DNA of 64,000 bases from contig CAKRLV010000001.1 in the NCBI GenBank assembly GCA_934359755.1, forward strand, positions 124,001 through 188,000, given 5' to 3'. Under the pieces are notes generated by a model. The model saw nothing but the letters and a program-made list of their open reading frames with translations, was not told where the DNA came from and did no database searches. Both the position numbers and the translations under genes were made by a program. Each line of letters opens with the position of its first letter. Position 1 is the stretch's first letter. This stretch comes from an uncultured Agathobacter sp. GTDB lineage: Bacteria; Bacillota; Clostridia; Lachnospirales; Lachnospiraceae. Of this stretch, positions 25,440 through 31,413 are shown piece by piece.

Positions 25440-25570
25440 ATAGTTGTTAGAAAACAAAGTAGAGTATCCACTCTCACCTAAGCGCAATTGGGCGTCTTAG
25501 TGTTAATATTTCAAACATTTGTGTATGTTAGATATTAATAGTGGATAGTCTGCCTATCCACTATTTTTTA
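25440..25570 (+). ncRNA. L20 leader (Firmicutes infC-rpmI-rplT attenuator)
   Basis: Structured leader directly before infC. CTAAG...CTTAG with inner GCGC-type pairs forms one stem (25477-25500). TATCCACT (25465-25472) is complementary to AGTGGATA (25540-25547). The same AGTGGATA also forms the left arm of a terminator hairpin (25538-25564) followed by TTTTTT. These mutually exclusive pairings match the known L20-controlled attenuation mechanism, in which L20 binding favours termination. Confidence 0.85.
25538..25570 (+). terminator. Regulated terminator of the L20 leader
   Basis: ATAGTGGATAG (25538-25548) with CTATCCACTAT (25554-25564), an 11-bp perfect stem with a short loop, then a run of T. 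It lies before infC, so it is an attenuator. Confidence 0.85.
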
Positions 25571-25586
25571 TTGGAGGTATAAGACC

Positions 25587-26093
25587 ATTAGCGATTTAAT
25601 GATTAACGAGCAGATTAGAGACAAAGAGGTTCGAGTTGTTGGAGCCGATGGAGAACAGCTTGGGGTTATGTCTGCAAGAGAGGCACAAAAGCTTGCTGAT
25701 GAAGCAGGGTTAGACTTAGTAAAGATTGCTCCAAAAGCAAAACCACCAGTTTGCAAGGTGATTGATTATGGTAAATATCGTTACGAGATGGCTCGTAAAG
25801 AGAAAGATGCCAAGAAAAAGCAGAAGACAGTTGAACTTAAGGAGATTCGCTTATCTCCAAATATTGAAGCGAATGACTTAAATACAAAAATGAATGCTGC
25901 TAAGAAATTCCTCGCCAAAGGAAACAAAGTAAAGATTACATTGAGATTCCGTGGTAGAGAGATGGCACATATGAACAGCAGCAAGCACATTTTAGATGAT
26001 TTTGCCGAGAATCTTTCAGATGTTGCAGTAGTGGAGAAAGCACCAAAAGTTGAAGGCCGTAGCATCGGAATGGTGTTGGCAGAAAAAAGATAA
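25587..26093 (+). CDS. infC: Translation initiation factor IF-3
   Basis: 168-aa IF-3, which keeps 30S subunits free and checks start-codon pairing. Signatures: LMINEQIRDKEVRVVGADGE at the N-terminus, the VCKVIDYGKYRYEM linker motif and the C-terminal LRFRGREMAHMN and KVEGRSIGMVLAEKR blocks. The best start is ATT at 25587, nine bases after GGAGG (25573-25577), giving M-S-D-L before the in-frame ATG 25599, which has no ribosome site. Rare AUU starts are a known feature of infC and make it self-regulating, because IF-3 rejects AUU. A second control layer is the L20 leader upstream. Confidence 0.95.
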   Translation: MSDLMINEQIRDKEVRVVGADGEQLGVMSAREAQKLADEAGLDLVKIAPKAKPPVCKVIDYGKYRYEMARKEKDAKKKQKTVELKEIRLSPNIEANDLNTKMNAAKKFLAKGNKVKITLRFRGREMAHMNSSKHILDDFAENLSDVAVVEKAPKVEGRSIGMVLAEKR

Positions 26094-26114
26094 CATTTTA
26101 AGGAGGAATACACA

Positions 26115-26312
26115 ATGCCAAAAATGAAAACAAGCAGAGCAGCTGCAAAACGTTTCAAACTTACAGGAACAGGAAAATTAAAGAGAAATAAAGCTTATAA
26201 GAGACATATCTTAACAAAGAAGACAACTAAGACTAAAAGAAATCTTAGAAAAGCTGCAATGACAGATCAGACAAATGTTAAGAACATGAAGAAGATTTTA
26301 CCATATATGTAA
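26115..26312 (+). CDS. rpmI: 50S ribosomal protein bL35
   Basis: 65-aa basic ribosomal protein with the family start PKMKTSRAAAKRFKLTGTGK and the RNLRKAAMTDQTNVKNMKK helix. Normal length, strong AAGGAGG ribosome site, in the standard infC-rpmI-rplT order. Confidence 0.98.
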   Translation: MPKMKTSRAAAKRFKLTGTGKLKRNKAYKRHILTKKTTKTKRNLRKAAMTDQTNVKNMKKILPYM

Positions 26313-26337
26313 GATTAGTTAAGGAGGAATTTGACAA

Positions 26338-26694
26338 ATGGCAAGAGTTAAAGGCGGATTAGGCGCTAAGAAAAGACATAATAGAACATTAAAATTAGCA
26401 AAGGGCTATAGAGGCGCAAGATCTAAGCAGTATAGAGTAGCTAAGCAGTCAGTTATGAGAGCCTTAACAAGTTCTTATTCTGGACGTAAAGAAAGAAAGA
26501 GACAGTTCCGTCAGTTATGGATTGCACGTATCAATGCTGCAGCACGTATTAACGGACTTTCATACAGCCAGTTTATGCATGGTTTAAAATTAGCAAATAT
26601 TGATCTTAACCGTAAAGTATTAGCTGATATGGCTGTTACAGATGCAGAAGGATTTACAAAGTTAGTAGATCTTGCAAAAAGCAAATTAAACTAA
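26338..26694 (+). CDS. rplT: 50S ribosomal protein bL20
   Basis: 118-aa early-assembly 23S rRNA-binding protein. Family pattern ARVKGGLGAKKRHNRTLKLA, AKGYRGARSKQYRVAKQ and LWIARINAAARINGLSYSQF. It is also expected to bind the leader at 25440-25570 and repress its own operon. Followed by a terminator shared with the convergent AraC gene. Confidence 0.98.
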   Translation: MARVKGGLGAKKRHNRTLKLAKGYRGARSKQYRVAKQSVMRALTSSYSGRKERKRQFRQLWIARINAAARINGLSYSQFMHGLKLANIDLNRKVLADMAVTDAEGFTKLVDLAKSKLN

Positions 26695-26721
26695 TTTATA
26701 CGCAAGTATACATGTAAAGAT

Positions 26722-26753
26722 AAAGGATATCACGATTGTGATATCCTTTTATT
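26722..26753 (+). terminator. Bidirectional terminator between rplT and the AraC gene
   Basis: AAAGGATATCAC (26722-26733) pairs with GTGATATCCTTT (26738-26749) around a four-base loop, followed by T-rich sequence on the plus strand. The minus-strand gene's stop codon (26730-26732) lies in the left arm, so part of this stem is coding. Confidence 0.85.
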
Positions 26754-27563
26754 TCTATATATTTTAGGTGAGACGCCTTTTATTTTGTGGAATGTCTTGG
26801 AAAAATACAGACTATTGTCGAAACCTACAGAATTTGCAATTGCAGTGATTGATAAATCAGAATGTTCAAGCAGATAGCATGCCTGTTTTATTCTGAAGCT
26901 AGTAAGGTATTCTTTGGGAGATATCTTAAGTACTGATTCAAACGAACGAAAAAGATGACTTCTGCTGAGCCCTACATATGCGGCTATATCTTCGATTGTA
27001 ATTGGATATGAATAATTAGAAGATATATATTCTATCCCTTTTTGAACATAGCTGTTTAATGTGTTCTGTGTTACATTTTTATTTGATGCATGCATAAAAA
27101 TTGCAAGTGTAGTATACAGCCTTCCAGTCATTTCTACAGCATGTTCGAATTCGTTTCCTCTGGCATCATATATGTGCAGTATTTGGCGGCAGATATCCTG
27201 TCCGTATGGTATTTTGCGCAAATATGGTTTCTCTTTAGTAAAATCAGTTGCTTTTAGTATCATCTCTGCATCACTTCCGGCAAATCCAACCCATACATAT
27301 TCCCACGGATCCTGTTCGTACGCCTGGTATATAACCTCGGTATTTGGAAAAACTAAAAAGCAGTCTCCTGCTTCCAGTAAATGAGTTTTTCCATTGACGG
27401 TGTATGTTCCTTTCCCTGAAATTATATAATGGATGAGATAATGGTTTCGTATTCCTGGTCCCCATTGATATAGTGGGTTGCATTTCTGATTTCCGACATT
27501 ATATACTGATAGTGATACCAGTTCTTTTTCAGTTGCTTTATAAGAGTTTTTATAATTATTCAT
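26730..27563 (-). CDS. AraC-family transcriptional regulator with N-terminal cupin
   Basis: 277-aa regulator: AraC-type ligand-binding cupin (about residues 20-150; HYLIHYIISGKGTYTVNGKT, EAGDCFLVFPNTEV) and a C-terminal double HTH (about 180-275; ITIEDIAAYVGLSRSHLFRS; SITAIANSVGFDNSLYFSKT with the family FHKIKGVSPKIYR end). Such proteins usually activate sugar-utilisation genes; the divergent galE is a possible but unproven target. ATG 27563 is chosen because a promoter (TTGCCT, 18 bp, TATAAT) ends only 6 bp before it; an upstream in-frame ATG at 27623 would lie in front of that promoter. Confidence 0.9.
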   Translation of the reverse strand: MNNYKNSYKATEKELVSLSVYNVGNQKCNPLYQWGPGIRNHYLIHYIISGKGTYTVNGKTHLLEAGDCFLVFPNTEVIYQAYEQDPWEYVWVGFAGSDAEMILKATDFTKEKPYLRKIPYGQDICRQILHIYDARGNEFEHAVEMTGRLYTTLAIFMHASNKNVTQNTLNSYVQKGIEYISSNYSYPITIEDIAAYVGLSRSHLFRSFESVLKISPKEYLTSFRIKQACYLLEHSDLSITAIANSVGFDNSLYFSKTFHKIKGVSPKIYRNKRISQS

Positions 27564-27569
27564 ACTTCT

Positions 27570-27607
27570 ATTATATATATAAAATGTTGCATAAGGCAAC
27601 ATTTTTA
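27570..27607 (-). promoter_or_regulatory. AraC-gene promoter with overlapping palindrome
   Basis: Minus strand: TTGCCT (27599-27594), 18-bp spacer, TATAAT (27575-27570), ending 6 bp before the start codon. An inverted repeat (AATGTTGC and GCAACATT, about 27583-27603) overlaps the -35 region and could be an operator for autoregulation. Confidence 0.6.
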
Positions 27608-27630
27608 CATATTTGTTCCACATTTAGTTC

Positions 27631-27652
27631 TATACAAATAAATTGTAATAGG
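27631..27652. promoter_or_regulatory. Imperfect inverted repeat upstream of galE
   Basis: CTATACAA and TTGTAATAG form a near-palindrome (one-base bulge, five-base spacer) in the divergent araC-type/galE gap, about 40 bp before the galE start. It is a candidate operator only. Confidence 0.35.
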
Positions 27653-27691
27653 CTAAAATAAATATATCAAATCAAAAAGGAGAGATGAAAT

Positions 27692-28708
27692 ATGGCAATA
27701 TTAGTAACTGGTGGAGCTGGATATATAGGAAGTCATACATGCGTTGAATTATTAGACGCAGGATATGAGGTTGTAGTACTTGACAATCTTTCAAATTCTT
27801 CTGAGAAATCATTAGAAAGAGTAAAGGCGCTTACAGGAAAAGAAGTTAAATTCTACAAAGGAGACATTCTTGACCGCGAAATTTTAAATGAGATTTTTAA
27901 GAATGAGAAAATTGACAGCTGTATTCACTTCGCAGGACTTAAGGCTGTTGGCGAGTCCGTTGCAAAGCCTTGGGAGTATTACAACAACAATATTTCCGGA
28001 ACATTAACTTTAGTTGATGTTATGCGTCAAAATGGTTGCAAGAACATTATTTTCTCATCATCTGCAACAGTATACGGAGATCCAGCACAGATTCCTATCA
28101 CAGAGGAATGTCCAAAAGGACAGTGTACAAATCCTTACGGATGGACCAAGTCAATGCTTGAGCAGATACTTACAGATATTCAGAAAGCTGACAATGAATG
28201 GAATGTAATTTTACTTCGTTACTTCAACCCGATTGGAGCTCATAAGAGTGGAACAATGGGAGAGAATCCTAATGGAATTCCTAACAACCTAATGCCTTAT
28301 ATCACACAGGTTGCAGTAGGTAAGCTTGAACAGCTTGGAGTATTTGGTGATGATTATGATACACCAGACGGAACCGGAGTACGTGATTATATTCATGTAG
28401 TAGATCTTGCTGTAGGACATGTAAAAGCTCTTAAGAAAATTGAAGAGAAAGCTGGTCTTTGTATCTACAATCTTGGAACAGGTCATGGTTATAGTGTACT
28501 TGATATTGTTAAGAACTTTGAAGCTGCAAATGATATCAAGATTCCATATGTAATCAAAGACAGAAGACCAGGAGATATAGCAACATGTTACTGTGATCCG
28601 GGAAAAGCAGAAAGAGAACTTGGCTGGAAAGCGCAGTATGATATAAAGGATATGTGTGCCGATTCATGGAGATGGCAGAAGAACAATCCAAACGGATATG
28701 AAGATTAA
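27692..28708 (+). CDS. galE: UDP-glucose 4-epimerase
   Basis: 338-aa short-chain-dehydrogenase-type epimerase interconverting UDP-glucose and UDP-galactose (Leloir pathway, glycan precursors). NAD-binding VTGGAGYIGSHTCVELL at the N-terminus, catalytic Ser in SSSATVYGD and the YxxxK pair in PYGWTKSMLEQIL, and the GTGVRDYIHVVDLA substrate block. Normal length, good AAGGAGAG ribosome site, own terminator. Divergent from the AraC-family regulator. Confidence 0.97.
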   Translation: MAILVTGGAGYIGSHTCVELLDAGYEVVVLDNLSNSSEKSLERVKALTGKEVKFYKGDILDREILNEIFKNEKIDSCIHFAGLKAVGESVAKPWEYYNNNISGTLTLVDVMRQNGCKNIIFSSSATVYGDPAQIPITEECPKGQCTNPYGWTKSMLEQILTDIQKADNEWNVILLRYFNPIGAHKSGTMGENPNGIPNNLMPYITQVAVGKLEQLGVFGDDYDTPDGTGVRDYIHVVDLAVGHVKALKKIEEKAGLCIYNLGTGHGYSVLDIVKNFEAANDIKIPYVIKDRRPGDIATCYCDPGKAERELGWKAQYDIKDMCADSWRWQKNNPNGYED

Positions 28709-28758
28709 TTTCTTAAGATTGAAGCAGACAAATTAAATATAACAATGTAACTTTTATA

Positions 28759-28799
28759 AAAACCTGAGGATATATGTTTGCATATCGTCAGGTTTTTTC
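28759..28799 (+). terminator. Terminator after galE
   Basis: AACCTGA (28761-28767) with TCAGGTT (28788-28794) plus inner pairs (GGATATATG/CATATCG), then TTTTTT. Confidence 0.9.
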
Positions 28800-28820
28800 T
28801 TTACAGGAACATTTATACAA

Positions 28821-28846
28821 AAAAATAAAAGCATCAAACGATGCTT
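28821..28846 (-). terminator. Terminator of the tRNA-Glu gene
   Basis: On the minus strand AAGCATC (28846-28840) pairs with GATGCTT (28835-28829) around a GTTT loop, followed by a T-rich stretch (28828-28821). It is 38 bp past the tRNA 3' end. Confidence 0.75.
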
Positions 28847-28883
28847 CTATCGGGTTGGGCTGTATTTAAAATAAATAAGCTAG

Positions 28884-28955
28884 CAGTCCGTACGGGAATC
28901 GAACCCGTGTTTCCGCCGTGAGAGGGCGGCGTCTTAACCGCTTGACCAACGAACC
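28884..28955 (-). tRNA. tRNA-Glu (anticodon CTC)
   Basis: 72-nt cloverleaf on the minus strand: acceptor GGTTCGT/ACGGACT (with G1·U72 and U4·G69 wobbles), D arm GTCAAGCGGTTAAGAC typical of tRNA-Glu, anticodon stem CCGCC/GGCGG with loop CTCTCAC (anticodon CTC, reads GAG), T arm ACGGG-TTCGATT-CCCGT, discriminator G. CCA is not encoded (the sequence continues CTA). The two wobbles in the acceptor stem are unusual. Confidence 0.92.
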
Positions 28956-29000
28956 GTGTATTATACTATCATGTAGTATATGAAATTGCAACCCCTTTTT
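28956..29000 (-). promoter_or_regulatory. Promoter region of tRNA-Glu
   Basis: Minus strand shows TATAAT a few bases before the tRNA 5' end, with a TATACTA/TAGTATA inverted repeat just upstream and a TTGCAA further up at a too-long 20-bp spacing. The -10 is convincing, the -35 is not. Confidence 0.5.
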
Positions 29001-29041
29001 TGAAAAAAATTATATTTTTTAAAAAAAGAATTAGAAAACCC

Positions 29042-29070
29042 TTGAAATAACAAGCTTTAAGTGATATTAT
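29042..29070 (+). promoter_or_regulatory. Promoter of the rimP-nusA-infB operon
   Basis: TTGAAA (29042-29047), 17-bp spacer, TATTAT (29065-29070). It precedes a leader with a strong hairpin. Confidence 0.7.
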
Positions 29071-29094
29071 CAATTTGTAAACATGTTGACTAAG

Positions 29095-29122
29095 TTGAGA
29101 GAGAGCGAAAGCCCTCTCTCAA
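29095..29122 (+). ncRNA. Stable GNRA-type hairpin in the rimP leader
   Basis: TTGAGAGAG is repeated as its complement CTCTCTCAA, with GC and a GAAA tetraloop at the tip. It is not followed by a clean T run (AATTCACGTTTT), so it may be an mRNA stabiliser or a weak attenuator rather than a plain terminator. Confidence 0.6.
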
Positions 29123-29162
29123 TTCACGTTTTACAGGAAAATTGAAAAGAGGTGTTAATTAT

Positions 29163-29630
29163 ATGTCGAAAGCCAGCCTTTATGAAAGTAAGACGGAGGC
29201 TCTTATTTTACCAATCCTCGAGAAAATGAATTTCGAGCTGGTAGATATCGAATATGTTAAAGAAGGCAGTACATGGTATTTGCGTGCTTATATAGACAAA
29301 GATGGTGGTATTACTGTTAATGATTGCGAGGCGGTTGCCCGTGAGATGAATGATATATTGGATGCAGAGGACTTTATACCGGATTCATATGTTTTTGAGG
29401 TAAGTTCCCCTGGTCTTGGAAGACCACTCAAGAAAGAAAAAGATTACATTCGCAATATGGGTAAAGAAGTTGAAATCCGTACCTATAGAGCGATTAATAA
29501 ATGTAAAGAGTTTTATGGAATTTTGAAAGAATATGATAATGACTCAGTTACAATAGAAACCGAAGAACAGGAATTACTTGTTTTTCCAAAGAATGAAATT
29601 GCCTTGATTCGACAGGCAGTACATTTTTAA
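29163..29630 (+). CDS. rimP: Ribosome maturation factor RimP
   Basis: 155-aa 30S assembly factor. Visible family blocks: ILEKMNFELVDIEYVKEGSTWYLRAYIDK, the NDCEAVAREMNDIL segment and the VFEVSSPGLGRPLKKEKDY motif. ATG 29163 with an AGAGGTG ribosome site; the in-frame TTG at 29142 is less likely. First gene of the conserved rimP-nusA-rnpM-ylxQ-infB-rbfA operon. Confidence 0.96.
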   Translation: MSKASLYESKTEALILPILEKMNFELVDIEYVKEGSTWYLRAYIDKDGGITVNDCEAVAREMNDILDAEDFIPDSYVFEVSSPGLGRPLKKEKDYIRNMGKEVEIRTYRAINKCKEFYGILKEYDNDSVTIETEEQELLVFPKNEIALIRQAVHF

Positions 29631-29668
29631 TTAAGAGCGCACGATAACACTAATAGGAGGAAAAAATA

Positions 29669-30817
29669 ATGAATAATGAGTTATTAGAAGCGTTAAATAT
29701 ATTAGAGCAGGAGAAAAATATCAGCAAAGAGACTTTACTTGAGGCAATTGAGAATTCACTTGTAACTGCTTGCAAGAATCATTTCGGTAAATCAGACAAT
29801 GTCAAGGTTGAGATTGACCCTGAGACTTGTGAATTCAAATGTTATCAGGAAAAAACTGTAGTAGAAGTAGTGGAAGATCCAATTGAAGAAATTTCACTTA
29901 TCGATGCGCAGATGGTCAATGGTAAGTATTCTGTTGGAGATATTGTAAGAGTTGAAGTTAAATCCAAAGAATTTGGACGAATTGCAACTCAGAATGCAAA
30001 GAATGTTATTTTACAGAAAATCCGTGAGGAAGAGCGTAAGGTAATATTTGATGAATATAATAGCAAAGAAAAAGATGTTGTTACAGGAGTTGTTCAAAGA
30101 TATGTTGGCAAGAATGTAAGCATTAATTTAGGAAAGGCTGATGCATTGCTTACAGAAAGTGAGCAGATTAAAGGAGAGACATTCCAGCCTACAGAGAGAA
30201 TTAAGGTATATATTCTCGAAGTTAAGTCTACTTCAAAAGGACCTAAGATACTTGTCTCAAGAACACATCCAGAACTTGTTAAGCGTCTTTTTGAATCTGA
30301 GGTCACAGAAGTTAAAGAAGGAATTGTTGAGATTAAATCAATTTCCAGAGAAGCTGGAAGCCGTACAAAGATTGCGGTATGGTCAAATGATCCAGATGTA
30401 GATCCAGTCGGTGCATGTGTTGGTATGAATGGTGCTCGTGTTAATGCTATCGTAAACGAATTAAGAGGTGAAAAAATAGATATTATCACTTGGGATGAGA
30501 ATCCAGCTATTCTTATTCAGAATGCACTTAGCCCAGCTAAAGTCATCTCAGTAATCGCGGATGCTGATGAAAAATCAGCTAAAGTAGTTGTTCCAGACTA
30601 TCAGTTATCACTCGCTATCGGAAAAGAGGGACAGAATGCAAGGCTTGCAGCAAGACTTACAGGATTTAAGATCGATATTAAGAGTGAAACTCAGGCTCGT
30701 GAATCTGGAGACTTTTTCGATTATGATGAAGATTACGAGAATGAAGACTATGAGAATGAAGATTATTATGAGGATGAAGAAGGATATTCGCAGGAATATT
30801 CTAGTGAAGAGGAATAA
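29669..30817 (+). CDS. nusA: Transcription termination/antitermination factor NusA
   Basis: 382-aa NusA: N-terminal RNAP-binding domain (about 1-130), S1 domain (GVVQRYVGKNVSINLGKADA), KH1 and KH2 (VGACVGMNGARVNAIVNELR; LSLAIGKEGQNARLAARLTG). It ends in an acidic low-complexity tail rich in Asp/Glu/Tyr (about 350-382) instead of the C-terminal repeats of Proteobacteria. Strong AGGAGG ribosome site; rnpM begins 2 bp after the stop. Confidence 0.97.
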   Translation: MNNELLEALNILEQEKNISKETLLEAIENSLVTACKNHFGKSDNVKVEIDPETCEFKCYQEKTVVEVVEDPIEEISLIDAQMVNGKYSVGDIVRVEVKSKEFGRIATQNAKNVILQKIREEERKVIFDEYNSKEKDVVTGVVQRYVGKNVSINLGKADALLTESEQIKGETFQPTERIKVYILEVKSTSKGPKILVSRTHPELVKRLFESEVTEVKEGIVEIKSISREAGSRTKIAVWSNDPDVDPVGACVGMNGARVNAIVNELRGEKIDIITWDENPAILIQNALSPAKVISVIADADEKSAKVVVPDYQLSLAIGKEGQNARLAARLTGFKIDIKSETQARESGDFFDYDEDYENEDYENEDYYEDEEGYSQEYSSEEE

Positions 30818-30819
30818 TA

Positions 30820-31089
30820 ATGAGTAATAAAAAAATTCCGCTAAGACAATGCGTTGGATGCTTGGAAATGAAACCTAAGAATGAACTTATTCGAGTAATT
30901 AAGACTGTTGAGGGGAATGTGGAACTTGATTCTACAGGCAAGAAAAATGGAAGAGGCGCATACATATGCCCTTGTATGGATTGTCTGAAGAAAGCTAGAA
31001 AATCAAAAGGTATCGAGCGTTCACTTAAGATTGCCATACCTGATGAAGTTTATGAAAATCTTGACAGGGAGATGAGAGATATTGGTTGA
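30820..31089 (+). CDS. rnpM: YlxR/RnpM-family RNA-binding protein
   Basis: 89-aa protein of the YlxR family, with the PLRQCVGCLEMKPKNELIRV motif and the GRGAYICPCMDCLKKARKS block. The Bacillus subtilis member (RnpM) has been described as a modulator of RNase P; the same role here is by homology. It sits between nusA and the L7Ae-like gene and overlaps the latter by 8 bp. Confidence 0.93.
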   Translation: MSNKKIPLRQCVGCLEMKPKNELIRVIKTVEGNVELDSTGKKNGRGAYICPCMDCLKKARKSKGIERSLKIAIPDEVYENLDREMRDIG

Positions 31090-31396
31090 TAGAGTATTAT
31101 CTATGCTTGGAATTGCGGCAAAATCAGGAAATGTAGTTAGTGGCGAATTTTCGACTGAGAAAGCTGTAAAGACAGGAACTGCTTTTCTTGTAATTGTTTC
31201 AGAAGAAGCTTCTGAAAATACAAAAAAACATTTTACAGATATGACTTCTTTTTATGAAGTACCTATTTATTTTTACGGCGATAAAGAATCACTTGGAAGA
31301 GCAATCGGCAAAGAATTCAGAGCTTCACTTGCCATTGTTGATGAGAATCTTGCCAAGGCTGTTGAAAATAAACTACTACAAAGTAAAACTGAATAA
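31082..31396 (+). CDS. ylxQ: L7Ae-family ribosomal-type protein YlxQ
   Basis: 104-aa L7Ae/L30e/S12e/Gadd45-fold protein, a K-turn RNA binder of uncertain function in Firmicutes. The fold is seen in LSMLGIAAKSGNVVSGEFST and the AFLVIVSEEASENTKKHF and VPIYFYGDKESLGRAIGKEF blocks. Start is probably TTG 31082, overlapping the end of rnpM, which suggests coupling. Confidence 0.88.
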   Translation: MVDRVLSMLGIAAKSGNVVSGEFSTEKAVKTGTAFLVIVSEEASENTKKHFTDMTSFYEVPIYFYGDKESLGRAIGKEFRASLAIVDENLAKAVENKLLQSKTE

Positions 31397-31413
31397 TGGA
31401 GGAAATTTGATAT

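Noticed and set aside
31082..31089. Possible programmed frameshift between rnpM and ylxQ
   Set aside because: The overlap is ordinary for coupled genes; no slippery heptamer or downstream structure is evident.
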